Notes: generated from the letters alone by a model not told the origin. A DNA stretch of 64,000 bases from Pseudomonas sp. Leaf48 (GCF_001421885.1 NZ_LMLH01000010.1:1-64000); one strand, 5' to 3'. Shown: positions 1 to 10,136, counted from the first letter of the stretch. Program-made: numbers and translations.

Positions 1-77
1 AAATCTCCCACGGTCTGTACTGCGTCAACAGTCAGAATCGAGCCTTGTCCCTCCTCCTCCCTTCAAGTCCTACCATA

Positions 78-101
78 CAAGCGAGCCTGCTCGCGATGAC
101 G
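78..101. repeat. Solitary REP-like half-element
   Basis: This short stretch carries the GCGAGCCTGCTCGCGATGA core seen in the REP element at 59007-59107. No matching inverted arm lies within the first 100 bases, so it is a single copy or its partner lies outside the window. The remaining bases before position 103 hold no gene that I can see. Confidence 0.5.
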
Positions 102-102
102 T

Positions 103-507
103 TTAACCAGCCAACTCCGTCATCCGCTTAAGCACCGCATTCAGGCCATTGCTGCGCGACTGGGACAACTGCCGCCCCAGCCCCAACTGATTGAACCAGT
201 CCGGCAAATCCACCTGTTGCAATTCGGCCACCGACAGTCCGTTGACCCGCGCCAGCAGCAACGCCACCAGCCCGCGAATCAGCCGCGCATCACTGTTGGC
301 ATTGAACTGCCAACGGCCATCGCGCAATTGCCCTACCAGCCAGACTTGGCTTTCGCAGCCATGCACCCGGTTGGCTTCGCACATGTCTTCGGCGCTCAAC
401 GCAGGCAGACGCTCGCCCCATTGCATCAACAGGCGTGCCCGCTGTTCCCAGCCGGCGGCGGCCTGAAAGGTTTCGAGCGCCGTTACGGCATCGGCAGGCA
501 GGTTCAT
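103..507 (-). CDS. csdE: SufE/CsdE-family sulfur acceptor protein
   Basis: This 134-residue protein belongs to the SufE/CsdE family, which takes persulfide sulfur from a cysteine desulfurase and passes it on for Fe-S cluster or other sulfur-dependent synthesis in the cytoplasm. The family motif HGCESQVW is present, and Cys51 is the expected persulfide-accepting cysteine. The length is normal for the family. The start overlaps the stop of the upstream desulfurase gene by 4 bases (ATGA), which argues for translational coupling and a dedicated enzyme-acceptor pair. No sufBCD genes are nearby, so CsdE fits better than a true SUF operon member, but the two names cannot be separated by sequence alone here. 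Confidence 0.9.
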   Translation of the reverse strand: MNLPADAVTALETFQAAAGWEQRARLLMQWGERLPALSAEDMCEANRVHGCESQVWLVGQLRDGRWQFNANSDARLIRGLVALLLARVNGLSVAELQQVDLPDWFNQLGLGRQLSQSRSNGLNAVLKRMTELAG

Positions 508-1709
508 CGCAGTAACTCCAGCGCCTGATCCAGCGCCTCGAAGAATCGTTCCAGGTCGGCGGAGTCGTTGTACAGCGCCAGTGACACCCGGATTGCTCCG
601 GCCAGTTCGAAGCTTTTCAGCAGCGGCATGGCGCAGTGATGACCGGCGCGCACGGCGATCCCTTGCTCGGTCAGCAAATGCGCCAGGTCGGAGTTATGCA
701 CAGCCTCGACGGTGAAACTGACCAGCGCCAGTTGCGGTTTGCCCAGCAGGCGTATGCCATTGCGCGATTGCAGGCCCTTGAGCAGGTAGTCATGCAACGC
801 CGCCTCGTGGGCGGACACTGCGTCCTGATCGAGTCCGGCCAGATAGTCCAGGGTTGCACCCAGACCAATCACGCTGGCGATCGGCGGCGTTCCGGCCTCG
901 AAGCCCAAAGGTGCCGGGCGAAAGCGTGCATCGTGGTAATTGGCATCCAGTACCATTTCACCGCCGAACTGCCATGGCCGCAGCTGCAGCAGCGCCTCAT
1001 TGCGCCCGAACAGCACGCCCAGGCCATCGGGGCCGTAGAGTTTGTGGCTGGAGAAGACATAGAAGTCGCAACCCAGCGCCTGCACGTCGTGGCGGCCGTG
1101 GACCACGCCTTGCGCGCCGTCGATTACGGTCAGCGCGTCGTGCGACTTGGCCAGTGCCAGCAATTGCCCCAGTGGTTGCCAGGCACCGATTACATTGGAC
1201 AACTGACTGACCGCCAGCAGGCGTGTGCGGGGGGTGATCAGGCGGGTGGCGAGTTCCAGGTCGATCACGCCGTCGGGATTGAGCGGCAGGATCACCAGCC
1301 TCAGATCGCGACGGTGCGCCAGTTGTTGCCATGGCAGCAGGTTGGCGTGGTGCTCCAGGGCGCTGATGACAATCTCATCGCCCGGATTGAATAGATGCTC
1401 CAGGCCGTAGGCCAGGAGATTCAGCGCGGAGGTCGCACCGTGGGTAAAGACAATCTGTCCGCTGTCACCGGCATTGAGCCATTGTGCCACTTTGCTGCGG
1501 CTATCCTCGAACGCCTGGGTGGCGTGGGCACCGGGCAGGTGCTGGGCACGATGCACATTGGCCGCGCCGTTGGCGTAGTAATGCGCCAGGGCATCGAGCA
1601 GGGCTTGCGGTTTTTGCGTGGTAGCGGCGTTGTCCAGATAGGTCTGGCCTTGCCGTTGCAGGGCGGCGATGGCCGGAAAATCGGCGCGCCAGGGAGAGGG
1701 AATCATCAT
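504..1709 (-). CDS. csdA: Group II cysteine desulfurase (CsdA/SufS type)
   Basis: This 401-residue PLP enzyme removes sulfur from cysteine to give alanine and an enzyme-bound persulfide. The PLP lysine lies in SSHKLYGPDG (Lys223), and the catalytic cysteine lies in RAGHHCAMP (Cys359), the short-loop arrangement of group II (SufS/CsdA) enzymes rather than IscS. The next gene on the same strand is its SufE/CsdE-type acceptor, overlapping by 4 bases, so the two form a transcription unit. The start is the second codon option of a tandem ATGATG; either is possible. The upstream gap toward dapD contains a REP palindrome. Confidence 0.92.
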   Translation of the reverse strand: MMIPSPWRADFPAIAALQRQGQTYLDNAATTQKPQALLDALAHYYANGAANVHRAQHLPGAHATQAFEDSRSKVAQWLNAGDSGQIVFTHGATSALNLLAYGLEHLFNPGDEIVISALEHHANLLPWQQLAHRRDLRLVILPLNPDGVIDLELATRLITPRTRLLAVSQLSNVIGAWQPLGQLLALAKSHDALTVIDGAQGVVHGRHDVQALGCDFYVFSSHKLYGPDGLGVLFGRNEALLQLRPWQFGGEMVLDANYHDARFRPAPLGFEAGTPPIASVIGLGATLDYLAGLDQDAVSAHEAALHDYLLKGLQSRNGIRLLGKPQLALVSFTVEAVHNSDLAHLLTEQGIAVRAGHHCAMPLLKSFELAGAIRVSLALYNDSADLERFFEALDQALELLR

Positions 1710-1783
1710 GTGTTCGGCCCTATGAACTTGGGCGAGTGTACGTCGGACCTTGTGGGACCGAGCCTGTGTGGTGAAGGGACCTT

Positions 1784-1886
1784 GTGGCGAGGGGGCTTGC
1801 CCCCGTTGGGCCGCGGAGCGGCCCCATGCTCATGGCAATGGCCCGGGACTACTGCGTAGTCCAACGGGGGCAAGCCCCCTCGCCAC
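1784..1886. repeat. REP palindrome (GGGGGCTTGCCCCC family)
   Basis: Two inverted arms, GTGGCGAGGGGGCTTGCCCC at the left and its complement ending at 1886, flank about 50 bases that themselves contain two small hairpins. The element lies between the csdA start and the end of dapD. A second copy of the same family is at 6439-6572. Elements of this kind are known as REPINs in fluorescent pseudomonads. No RAYT transposase gene is present in the window. Confidence 0.85.
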
Positions 1887-1934
1887 ATAAGCCCCCTTGA
1901 CACAAGCTTGTTCCCACAGGGGATCATGCGACGC

Positions 1935-2969
1935 TTAGTTGTGAGCGTGCAGCGCTTCGTTCAGTTCGATGGCCGATTTGTGGGTTTTGCACTCCACGGC
2001 ACCGGTCTGCGAATTGCGGCGGAACAGCAGGTCGGTCTGACCGGCCAGTTCACGGGCTTTGACCACTTTGACCAGGTTGTCGTTGGCGTCCAGCAGGGCA
2101 ACCTTGGTGCCGGCGGTCACGTACAGGCCCGACTCGACGGTGTTGCGGTCGCCCAACGGGATACCGATACCGGCGTTCGCGCCGATCAGGCAGCCTTCGC
2201 CGACCTTGATCACGATGTTGCCGCCACCGGACAGGGTGCCCATGGTCGAGCAACCGCCGCCCAGGTCCGAACCCTTGCCGACAAACACGCCTGCCGACAC
2301 GCGGCCTTCGATCATGCCCGGGCCTTCGGTGCCTGCGTTGAAGTTGACGAAACCTTCGTGCATCACGGTGGTGCCTTCGCCGACGTAGGCGCCCAGGCGG
2401 ATACGCGACGCATCAGCGATACGCACGCCGGCCGGAACCACGTAGTCAGTCATTTTCGGGAACTTGTCCACCGAGAACACTTCCAGCAGTTCGCCGCGCA
2501 GGCGGGCTTCGAGTTGGTGCTCGGCCAGCTCGGCCAGGTCGATCGCGCCCTGGCTGGTCCAGGCCACGTTCGGCAGCAACGGGAAGATCCCTGCCAGGTT
2601 CAGGCCATGGGGCTTGACCAGACGATGGCTCAGCAGGTGCAGCTTGAGGTAGGCCTCAGGGGTGGACGACAGCTGGGCGTCTTCGGCAAGCAACGTGGCG
2701 ACCAGCGGTTTGTGGCTTTCGGCCAGACGGGTCAGCAAGGCTGCCTGGGCAGCGTCGACGCCTTTGAGCGCTTCAGCCAGTTGCGAGGCCTGGGCGGTGC
2801 TGAACGCGATCGCCTGATTGCCTTCGGTGTAACCCAGAACAGGCGCGATGGCGGCGATGACTTCAGCCGAAGGATTGAGAACAGGTGCGGCGTAAAACAC
2901 TTCCAGCCATGCACCTTGACGGTTTTGGGTGCCGACGCCGAAGGCCAGGCTGAACAGGGTAGTGGACAT
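1935..2969 (-). CDS. dapD: 2,3,4,5-tetrahydropyridine-2,6-dicarboxylate N-succinyltransferase
   Basis: DapD transfers a succinyl group from succinyl-CoA to tetrahydrodipicolinate in the succinylase branch of lysine and meso-diaminopimelate synthesis. The protein is 344 residues, matching the long form typical of pseudomonads. Its C-terminal half holds glycine-rich left-handed beta-helix turns (for example GNIVIKVGEGCLIGANAGIGIP). The gene follows the ArsC/Spx-like gene by 32 bases on the same strand and is probably cotranscribed with it. dapC, which acts on the product of DapD, lies about 2.2 kb away on the same strand, beyond the antiporter gene. Confidence 0.95.
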   Translation of the reverse strand: MSTTLFSLAFGVGTQNRQGAWLEVFYAAPVLNPSAEVIAAIAPVLGYTEGNQAIAFSTAQASQLAEALKGVDAAQAALLTRLAESHKPLVATLLAEDAQLSSTPEAYLKLHLLSHRLVKPHGLNLAGIFPLLPNVAWTSQGAIDLAELAEHQLEARLRGELLEVFSVDKFPKMTDYVVPAGVRIADASRIRLGAYVGEGTTVMHEGFVNFNAGTEGPGMIEGRVSAGVFVGKGSDLGGGCSTMGTLSGGGNIVIKVGEGCLIGANAGIGIPLGDRNTVESGLYVTAGTKVALLDANDNLVKVVKARELAGQTDLLFRRNSQTGAVECKTHKSAIELNEALHAHN

Positions 2970-3001
2970 GTGTATACCTCTAACAAAATTGAACGGGCTG
3001 C

Positions 3002-3364
3002 TTACTTGAGCGCGGCCGCGTAGATATCAGGCTTGAAGCCAATCAGGGTTCGGTCACCGAGATCAAGCACCGGGCGCTTGATCATCGAGGGTTGTGCGAG
3101 CATCAGTTCGATGGCTTTCGTCTGGTCGAGATCGGCTTTGCGTTCGTCTTCGAGTTTGCGAAAGGTCGTACCTGCACGGTTCAACACCGCCTGCCAGCCG
3201 TGCTCGTCGCACCATTGGGTCAGGTGTTCACGGTCGATACCGGCCGTTTTGTAATCATGGAAGTCGTAGCTGACGGCGTGTTCATCGAGCCAGGTGCGCG
3301 CCTTTTTCATGGTGTCGCAGGCTTTGATGCCGAAAAGGTGCAACGTTTTGCTTGAAGCGGTCAA
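3002..3364 (-). CDS. ArsC/Spx-family reductase-like protein (YffB type)
   Basis: This is a small thioredoxin-fold protein of the ArsC/Spx/YffB family. From a TTG start at 3364 it has 120 residues, close to the roughly 117 of the family. AAGGGGG sits about 6 bases upstream of that TTG, and the protein then begins directly with the family's KTLHLFGIKACDTMKKA segment; the longer in-frame ATG start at 3490 would add 42 residues of unrelated sequence. The single cysteine is in ACDTM and the conserved arginine is in MIKRPVL. Its cellular role is not established; a glutathione-linked reductase has been proposed for relatives. It sits directly upstream of dapD. Confidence 0.85.
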   Translation of the reverse strand: MTASSKTLHLFGIKACDTMKKARTWLDEHAVSYDFHDYKTAGIDREHLTQWCDEHGWQAVLNRAGTTFRKLEDERKADLDQTKAIELMLAQPSMIKRPVLDLGDRTLIGFKPDIYAAALK

Positions 3365-3566
3365 GGAATTGCCCCCTTTGCAGGTACTGTCGAATAAACG
3401 GTGACGGATTATGCCATGACCGGACGGTTTCGCGTCGGCTGTGGTGGATATGTCATTCGTGCGCTGGACCTGTACAAGCCTGTGCGACAATGGTGCAACG
3501 GTCAGGCGCAGTCTATGCGGCTAATATGGCACTTGTGCGCTGTCGATTGTCCGGGATCCGAGATTT

Positions 3567-5198
3567 ATGCAAACCGCCTACACCGTCCTGATCCTGCTGA
3601 TGCTGGTTGGCGTTTCACGCCTGATCGGACGGGTGGTCCCGTTGCCGTTGCCACTGGTGCAAATCGCCGCCGGAGCCTTGCTCGCCTGGCCGACGCTGGG
3701 GTTGCATGTGGCCCTTGATCCGGAGTTGTTCCTGTTTCTGTTCCTGCCGCCGCTGCTGTTCTCTGACGGCTGGCGCATGCCCAAGCGCGAATTCTGGCGT
3801 TTGCGCGGGCCGATTCTGACCCTGGCAGTGGGGTTGGTGTTGTTTACCGTGGTCGGTGCGGGATATTTCATCCACTGGCTGTTGCCGAGCATACCGTTGC
3901 CCGTCGCCTTCGCCCTGGCGGCCGTGTTGTCGCCCACCGACGCCGTGGCAGTCTCGGCGATCTCCCAGAACCGTTTGCCGACGCCCTTGATGCACATGTT
4001 GCAGGGCGAGGCGCTGATGAACGACGCCTCGGGCCTGGTGACGTTCAAGTTTGCCTTGGTGGCGGCTGTGACAGGTGTGTTCTCCCTGGCCACTGCCAGC
4101 GTTACGTTCGTGCTGGTGGCCGTCGGCGGCCTGGCTGTCGGCGTGGCCTTGAGTTGGCTGGTCGGGCGTTTGCGCGCCTGGATGATTGCCCGCGGCTGGG
4201 ATGATCCGGCGACCCATGTGGTGTTCATGTTGTTGCTGCCGTTCGCCGCCTACGTGCTGGCCGAGCGCGTGGAAGTGTCGGGCATTCTGTCGGCGGTGGC
4301 GGCGGGCATGATGCAGAGCTGGCTCGACCTGCTGCCGCGCCAGACCAATACGCGCTTGCTCAACCGCAGCGTCTGGTCGTTGCTGGAGTTCGCCTTCAAC
4401 GGCCTGATCTTCCTGCTGCTGGGCTTGCAACTGCCGGACATCATCAAAGCGGTGGCCAGCCACGAAACCTCGCTGTGGCCGACGCTGCTGTATCGCTGCT
4501 TTGACGTGGTGGCGATTTTCCTGGTGCTATTGGCACTGCGGTATGTCTGGGTGCAGAGCATCTGGCGAGCGTCGATTCTTCTGCGGCGTCTGCGCGGCAA
4601 GGGTGAAATGACCCAGTTGCCGACTGCGCGGTCTTGCTGGTTGCTGACCGTGGGCGGAGTGCGCGGAGCGGTGACGCTGGCCGGTGTGATGTCGGTGCCG
4701 TTGCTGATGGGTGGGGTGGCGTTCCCGGAGCGTGATCTACTGATTTTCATCGCCGCTGGTGTGATCCTGTTGTCGCTGATCGCCGCCTGTATCGCTCTGC
4801 CGCTGTTGTTGCGCGGTATCGATAAAAGCCCCGACGACAAGCGTCGCAATGAAGTACGCGAGGCCTGGCGTAAAACCGCCGAGGCGGCCATTCATGCGCT
4901 GGAAGCCGAAGAGGCCGGCCCTCAGGATGCGGCCCAGGCAGCGCTGGCCGCAGAGCTGAAAGCGCGGATCATGTCCGAATATCGGCACCAACTGGATATC
5001 TTCAATGACTCGGCAGAAGCCCAGGCCTTGGCCTTGCAGATGGACTTGCTGGAACGGCGCCTGCGTTTGAAAGCGCTGCGGGCGCAGCGCCTGGAGTTGT
5101 ACAGCCTCAGCCGTCATCACCAGATTGGCGATGACGTGTTGCGTGAGGTGCTGGGCGAGCTGGACCTGAGTGAAGCCAAGCTCGGTCAGGTGAAATAA
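3567..5198 (+). CDS. CPA1-family Na+/H+ antiporter
   Basis: This 543-residue inner-membrane protein has about twelve hydrophobic segments through roughly residue 415, followed by a charged cytoplasmic tail of about 125 residues with a high Lys/Arg/Glu content. The ion-binding core motifs of the CPA1 (NhaP/YjcE-like) family are visible: SPTDAVAVSA near residues 122-131, and LMNDASGLV with the Asn152-Asp153 pair. It probably exchanges cytoplasmic Na+ (or K+) for protons in pH and salt homeostasis; substrate choice cannot be read from sequence. It is transcribed alone and convergently with dapC, whose stop lies 10 bases away. Confidence 0.88.
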   Translation: MQTAYTVLILLMLVGVSRLIGRVVPLPLPLVQIAAGALLAWPTLGLHVALDPELFLFLFLPPLLFSDGWRMPKREFWRLRGPILTLAVGLVLFTVVGAGYFIHWLLPSIPLPVAFALAAVLSPTDAVAVSAISQNRLPTPLMHMLQGEALMNDASGLVTFKFALVAAVTGVFSLATASVTFVLVAVGGLAVGVALSWLVGRLRAWMIARGWDDPATHVVFMLLLPFAAYVLAERVEVSGILSAVAAGMMQSWLDLLPRQTNTRLLNRSVWSLLEFAFNGLIFLLLGLQLPDIIKAVASHETSLWPTLLYRCFDVVAIFLVLLALRYVWVQSIWRASILLRRLRGKGEMTQLPTARSCWLLTVGGVRGAVTLAGVMSVPLLMGGVAFPERDLLIFIAAGVILLSLIAACIALPLLLRGIDKSPDDKRRNEVREAWRKTAEAAIHALEAEEAGPQDAAQAALAAELKARIMSEYRHQLDIFNDSAEAQALALQMDLLERRLRLKALRAQRLELYSLSRHHQIGDDVLREVLGELDLSEAKLGQVK

Positions 5199-5207
5199 CG
5201 CAGGCGG

Positions 5208-6407
5208 TTATTTGCGGCGCTGGATGAAGTCGCGAATACGTTCTGCCGCTTCCACACATTCGGCCAGCGGTGCAACCAACGCCATGCGCACACGCCCTGC
5301 GCCCGGATTGATGCCATCGACATCCCGCGACAGGTAGGAACCCGGCACCACGGTCACATGCTCCTGCTCGAACAGGTCACGGCAGAAGGCGGCATCGTCG
5401 CCGGCCACATTCGGCCACAGGTAGAAGCTGCCATCCGGACGTTGTACATCCATCACCGGGCTCAGGATTGCCAGCACCGCATCATACTTCTCCCGATACA
5501 GCGTACGGTTGGCCCGTACGTGCACTTCGTCGTTCCATGCTGCAACGCTGGCCAGTTGCGTCTGCACCGGCATTGCGCAGCCATGGTAGGTGCGATAGAG
5601 CAGGAAGCCCTTGAGGATGTCGGCATCACCGGCGACAAAGCCCGAACGCAGGCCTGGCAGGTTGGAGCGCTTGGACAGGCTGTGGAACACCACGCAACGC
5701 TTGAAGTCTTTACGGCCCAGTTCCACGCAGGCGCTGAGCAAGCCTGGCGGTGGGGTCTGCTCGTCGAAGTACAGTTCGCTGTAGCACTCGTCGGCGGCGA
5801 TCACGAAGTCGTGTTCGTCGGCCAGGGCGATCAGTTTTTTCAGGGTTTCGACCGGGATCAGCGCGCCGGTCGGGTTGCCCGGCGAGCACAGGAACAGGAT
5901 CTGGCAGCGTTTCCAGATGTCTGGCGATACCGCGTCGAAGTCCGGGTTGAAGCCGTTTTCATCCAGGCACGGCAGGTAGTGCGGCTTGGCCCCGGCGAGG
6001 AACGCGGCGCCTTCGTAGATTTGGTAGAAGGGGTTCGGGCTCACGACCAGTGCGTCGTCGCCCCGGTTGACCACGGTCTGAGTGAAGGCAAACAGGGCTT
6101 CACGGGTGCCGTTGACCGGCAGGACGTTGCGCGCGGGGTCGATCCAGCCGCCAGGTACGTTGAAGCGACGCTCGCACCAGGCGGCGATGGCTTCACGCAG
6201 GGCCGGGATGCCGAGAGTGGTCGGATACACCGCCATCTGATCCAGGTTGCTGGCCAGAGCCTCGGCGACAAAGCTCGGCGAGCGGTGTTTCGGCTCGCCG
6301 ATGGACAGTGCGATGGCGCGTTTGTCCGGGTTTGGCGTGACGCTGCCGAGCAGGGCACGGAGCTTTTCGAACGGGTAGGGCTGGAGCTGGGTCAGAGCGT
6401 TGTTCAT
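5208..6407 (-). CDS. dapC: Succinyldiaminopimelate transaminase
   Basis: DapC converts N-succinyl-2-amino-6-ketopimelate to N-succinyl-LL-diaminopimelate with glutamate, the step after DapD in lysine and peptidoglycan synthesis. The 399-residue protein is a fold-type I class I/II aminotransferase. The PLP lysine is Lys246 in SLSKRSNLPGLRSG, the Asn of SPGNPTGA and the Asp of AADECYSELY are in place, and the C-terminal RVRMALVAP holds the carboxylate-binding arginine. The gene lies downstream of glnD on the same strand with a REP element in the 198-base gap. Assignment as DapC rather than a generic aminotransferase rests on family resemblance and on the glnD neighbour, which pseudomonads conserve. 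Confidence 0.9.
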   Translation of the reverse strand: MNNALTQLQPYPFEKLRALLGSVTPNPDKRAIALSIGEPKHRSPSFVAEALASNLDQMAVYPTTLGIPALREAIAAWCERRFNVPGGWIDPARNVLPVNGTREALFAFTQTVVNRGDDALVVSPNPFYQIYEGAAFLAGAKPHYLPCLDENGFNPDFDAVSPDIWKRCQILFLCSPGNPTGALIPVETLKKLIALADEHDFVIAADECYSELYFDEQTPPPGLLSACVELGRKDFKRCVVFHSLSKRSNLPGLRSGFVAGDADILKGFLLYRTYHGCAMPVQTQLASVAAWNDEVHVRANRTLYREKYDAVLAILSPVMDVQRPDGSFYLWPNVAGDDAAFCRDLFEQEHVTVVPGSYLSRDVDGINPGAGRVRMALVAPLAECVEAAERIRDFIQRRK

Positions 6408-6438
6408 CGGGGGCCTCGTTCAGTGTGGAGGCAGGCCT

Positions 6439-6572
6439 GTGTGGCGAGGGGGCTTGCCCCCGTTCGACTGCGCAGCAGTCGTAAAACCATGATATGCGGT
6501 TTATCTGATAGACCGCGCTTGAGGTTTTAGGGCCGCTTCGCAGCCCAACGGGGGGCAAGCCCCCTCGCCACA
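6439..6572. repeat. REP palindrome (GGGGGCTTGCCCCC family)
   Basis: Outer arms TGTGGCGAGGGGGCTTGCCC and its complement ending at 6572 flank about 75 bases that include an inner CGACTGCGCAGCAGTCG hairpin. It fills most of the glnD-dapC gap and could act as a transcript-stabilising or partial termination structure. It belongs to the same family as the element at 1784-1886. Confidence 0.85.
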
Positions 6573-6605
6573 GAAATCTGCTTTCACAGTGGGAAATTTG
6601 TTGAT

Positions 6606-9308
6606 TCAGATGCTGATGCGCGACAGTTTGATATCGGGTTCCTGGTTGACGCTCAATTGCTCGACGATTGCATCCTGCAAGCGGCTGCACAGCAGCGGGT
6701 CGGACAGCGGCTGATTATTTGCGTCGGTAATGAAGAACACGTCCTCCACCCGTTCGCCCAAGGTAGCAATCTTGGCGTTCTGCAGTGACAGGTCGAACTC
6801 CAGGAATATCGTGCCGATCCGCGCCAGCAGGCCCGGGCGGTCGGGAGCCGTGAGCTCCAGCACAGTCACCGGGCGTTGGGCGTCGTTGTGGATCGTCACC
6901 TGCGGTGCAAAGGCGAAGTGCTTGAGCTGGCGTGGCACCCTGCGCTGGATGATCGTCGGGTAGTCGTCCGGGTTGCGCAAGGCTTCTGTCAGGCCATCGC
7001 GGATCTGTTTGACCCGCGCCGGGTTGTCGCCGATCGAATCGCCGTCGGTATCGAGCACGATGTAGGTGTCGAGGGTGAACTGGCTGCTGGAGGTGATGAC
7101 CCGGGCGTCGTGAATGTTCAGGTTGAGCTGGTCCATCGCCGCCACGGTCACGGCGAAGAAGTCGTGCTGGTCCGGCGCATAGATGAAGATCTGCGTACCG
7201 CCTTCGAACTCGCGCTGGGTGGTTTCCTTGATCAACACCAGCGGCCCGCCGTCAGCCGGTTGCTGGAGGATCGCATCACTGTGCCAGGCAACGTCGCCGG
7301 CGGTGTGGCGCAGGAAGTAGTCATCGCCCAATTGCGACCACAGTTGCTCGACGTCGTCCGGATCGGTGCCGCCACGCACGAGAATGTCCAGGGCTGCGCT
7401 CTGGGTCTGGCGGATCTGCTCTTCGCGGTCCACCGGGTTTTCCAGGCCGCGGCGCAGGGCGCGCTTGGTCTCGGTATAGAGTTGGCGCAACAGGCTGGCA
7501 CGCCAGGAATTCCACAGGGTCGGGTTGGTGGCGTTGATGTCGGCGACGGTCAGCACATACAAATAATCGAGGCGGGTTTCATCGCCGACGGCGTGGGCAA
7601 AATCGTGGATTACCTGCGGGTCGGACAGGTCCTTGCGCTGGGCAGTGGTCGACATGACCAAATGGTATTGCACCAGCCAGACGATCAGGCGGCTGTCCCA
7701 CACCGGCAACTGATGGCGCTGGCAAAAGGTTTCGGCATCGACCGCGCCGATCTCCGAGTGATCGCCATGCCGGCCCTTGCCGATGTCATGGTACAGACCG
7801 GCCAGGTAGATCAGTTCGGGCTTGGGCAGCTTGCCCATGACCTTGCTGGCCAACGGGAATTTTTCCGACACCTGGGTGTACTGCAATTTACGCAGGTGTT
7901 TGATCAGGTTCAGGGTGTGCGCATCGACCGTATAGATGTGAAACAGGTCGTGTTGCATCTGCCCGACGATCAGGCCGAACTCCGGCAGATAACGCCCGAG
8001 AATGCCGTAACGGTTCATCCGCCGCAGATTGCGGTGAATGCCGATCTTGCACTTGAACAGCTCGATGAACAGGCTGGTGTTGCGGATATCGTTGCGAAAA
8101 TCGTCGTCGATCAGATGGCGGTGTTCGCGCAACAGACGAATGGTGTCGGCGCGCACGCCTTTGATTTCCGGCTGCTGGGCCATCAGCACAAAGATTTCCA
8201 GCATGGCGAATGGCGTGCGGCGGAACACATTGTTGTTGCGCGCCTCGATGTAGCCGTCGTGCAGCTGGAATCGCGAGTTGATCGGTTGCGGCGGCGCTTC
8301 GTCTTCCGGTGCGAGGATGACTTCCTCGAAGTGCTGGATGATCAGGTCGCTGAGCTGGGCGATGCTCATGACCACCCGGTAATACTGCTGCATGAAGCTT
8401 TCGATGGCTTGCTTGACGTCATTGCCCTCGAAGCCCAGCAGTCCGGCGATGGTGCGCTGGTGATCGAACAGCAGGCGGTCTTCAGCGCGGCCGGCGAGCA
8501 TGTGCAGGGCGTAGCGAACCTTCCACAGAAATTCCTGGGAGGACGCCAGCAGGGCGTTTTCGCTTTCGACCAGGAAGCCTTCGCCGGCCAGTGCTCGCAG
8601 GTTCAGGGTGCCATACTCGCGACGGGCCACCCACAGAATCGTCTGGATGTCCCGTAATCCGCCGGGCGAGCCTTTGACGTTGGGCTCCAGGTTGTACTCG
8701 GTGTCGTTGTACTTGTGATGGCGGGCTTTCTGCTCGGCGCGCTTGGCCAGGAAAAAGTCCTTGCTCGGCCACATGTGCGCGGTGCTGGTGACATCCAGCA
8801 TGCGCTGGCGCAGGTGCTCCGGGCCGGTAATGGTGCGGCTTTCCATCAGGTTGGTGACTACCGTCAGGTCGGCGCGTGCCTCGACGGCGCATTCCTCGAC
8901 CGAGCGAACGCTCTGTCCGACTTCCAGGCCAATGTCCCACAGCAGGGTCAGGAAGCGCTCGATGGAGTCGCGGAAAATTTCATGGTCTGCACTGTCCAGC
9001 AGGATCAGCAAATCGATATCGGAGTAAGGGTGCAGTTCGCCGCGGCCGTAGCCGCCGACCGCGACCAGCGCAATGTCGGCGTCTTCGCTCCAGTCAAACT
9101 GATCCCAGGCCTTTTGCAGGATGTTATCGACGAACCAGGCACGATCCTCGATCAGCCTGCGGATGTCCCGGCCGCTGCGAAACCGCGAGTCGAGCACTTC
9201 CCGGGCCTGGCGGATGGCCTTCTTGAAGGCCGATATCGGGCTTGCCTTCAGGGCCAGTTCAGCCTGGAACTGGCCGCGGTCGAAGAGTTCGGGATCCACC
9301 TGCGGCAT
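6606..9308 (-). CDS. glnD: Bifunctional PII uridylyltransferase/uridylyl-removing enzyme
   Basis: GlnD senses glutamine and adds or removes UMP on the PII protein, setting glutamine synthetase activity and nitrogen-regulated transcription. The 900-residue protein is full length. It has an N-terminal nucleotidyltransferase motif [17 protein letters not shown] (residues 85-101), an HD phosphohydrolase motif [14 protein letters not shown] near residue 508 for UMP removal, and two C-terminal ACT domains beginning near residues 699 and 813 that bind glutamine. A purine-rich AAAGGA precedes the ATG at 9308. It lies 45 bases after map on the same strand and upstream of dapC, the usual Pseudomonas order. 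Confidence 0.97.
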   Translation of the reverse strand: MPQVDPELFDRGQFQAELALKASPISAFKKAIRQAREVLDSRFRSGRDIRRLIEDRAWFVDNILQKAWDQFDWSEDADIALVAVGGYGRGELHPYSDIDLLILLDSADHEIFRDSIERFLTLLWDIGLEVGQSVRSVEECAVEARADLTVVTNLMESRTITGPEHLRQRMLDVTSTAHMWPSKDFFLAKRAEQKARHHKYNDTEYNLEPNVKGSPGGLRDIQTILWVARREYGTLNLRALAGEGFLVESENALLASSQEFLWKVRYALHMLAGRAEDRLLFDHQRTIAGLLGFEGNDVKQAIESFMQQYYRVVMSIAQLSDLIIQHFEEVILAPEDEAPPQPINSRFQLHDGYIEARNNNVFRRTPFAMLEIFVLMAQQPEIKGVRADTIRLLREHRHLIDDDFRNDIRNTSLFIELFKCKIGIHRNLRRMNRYGILGRYLPEFGLIVGQMQHDLFHIYTVDAHTLNLIKHLRKLQYTQVSEKFPLASKVMGKLPKPELIYLAGLYHDIGKGRHGDHSEIGAVDAETFCQRHQLPVWDSRLIVWLVQYHLVMSTTAQRKDLSDPQVIHDFAHAVGDETRLDYLYVLTVADINATNPTLWNSWRASLLRQLYTETKRALRRGLENPVDREEQIRQTQSAALDILVRGGTDPDDVEQLWSQLGDDYFLRHTAGDVAWHSDAILQQPADGGPLVLIKETTQREFEGGTQIFIYAPDQHDFFAVTVAAMDQLNLNIHDARVITSSSQFTLDTYIVLDTDGDSIGDNPARVKQIRDGLTEALRNPDDYPTIIQRRVPRQLKHFAFAPQVTIHNDAQRPVTVLELTAPDRPGLLARIGTIFLEFDLSLQNAKIATLGERVEDVFFITDANNQPLSDPLLCSRLQDAIVEQLSVNQEPDIKLSRISI

Positions 9309-9353
9309 CGATTGGCATTCCTTTCTATAAGGCTGGGTAACGGCTGGTCGGAC

Positions 9354-10136
9354 TCAGGCCGAAACGCGTGCGATGGTATCGTCGCTGCGCAGGGTGAAGA
9401 TCTCGTAACCGGTCTCGGTCACCAGCAGGGTGTGCTCCCACTGGGCCGACAGCTTGCGGTCCTTGGTAATCGCGGTCCAGCCGTCGCCCAATACCTTGGT
9501 GTCGGCACGGCCCTGGTTGATCATCGGCTCGATGGTGAAGGTCATGCCGGCTTTCAATTCCATGCCGGTACCGGCACGGCCGTAGTGCAGGATCTGCGGC
9601 TCTTCGTGAAATACCTTGCCGATGCCGTGGCCACAGAACTCGCGAACCACCGAAAAGCCGTTCTTTTCCGCGTGCTTCTGGATGATTTCACCGATGTCGC
9701 CCAGGCGGCAGCCGGGTTTGACGATTTCAATCGCCTTGTACATGCATTCCTGGGTGACCTGGGACAGGCGCTCGGCCCAGACCGGCACGCTGCCGACGTG
9801 GAACATGCGGCTGGTATCGCCGTGGTAACCGTCCTTGATGACGGTGACGTCGATGTTCAGTGTGTCGCCATCCTTGAGCGGCTTGTCGTTCGGGATGCCG
9901 TGGCAGACCACGTGGTTGATCGACGTGCAGATCGACTTCGGGTAACCCTTGTAATTGAGCGGGGCAGGGATGGCCTTCTGCTCGTTGACGATGTAGTCGT
10001 GGCAGATCTGGTTCAGTTGATCGGTGGTAACGCCCGGCTTGACATGTTCGGCAATCATTTCCAGCACATCGGCGGCCAGCTTGCCGGCGATACGCATCTT
10101 GGCGATATCCTCGGGGGTTTTGAGGGTGACGGTCAT
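9354..10136 (-). CDS. map: Methionine aminopeptidase, type I
   Basis: Map removes the initiator methionine from nascent proteins. The 260-residue protein has the five metal ligands at positions nearly identical to the E. coli enzyme: Asp96, Asp107, His170, Glu203 and Glu234, with substrate-binding His79. It is transcribed divergently from rpsB, with 360 bases between the two starts, and leads into glnD. The pairing of map with rpsB-tsf is widely conserved in bacteria. Confidence 0.97.
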   Translation of the reverse strand: MTVTLKTPEDIAKMRIAGKLAADVLEMIAEHVKPGVTTDQLNQICHDYIVNEQKAIPAPLNYKGYPKSICTSINHVVCHGIPNDKPLKDGDTLNIDVTVIKDGYHGDTSRMFHVGSVPVWAERLSQVTQECMYKAIEIVKPGCRLGDIGEIIQKHAEKNGFSVVREFCGHGIGKVFHEEPQILHYGRAGTGMELKAGMTFTIEPMINQGRADTKVLGDGWTAITKDRKLSAQWEHTLLVTETGYEIFTLRSDDTIARVSA

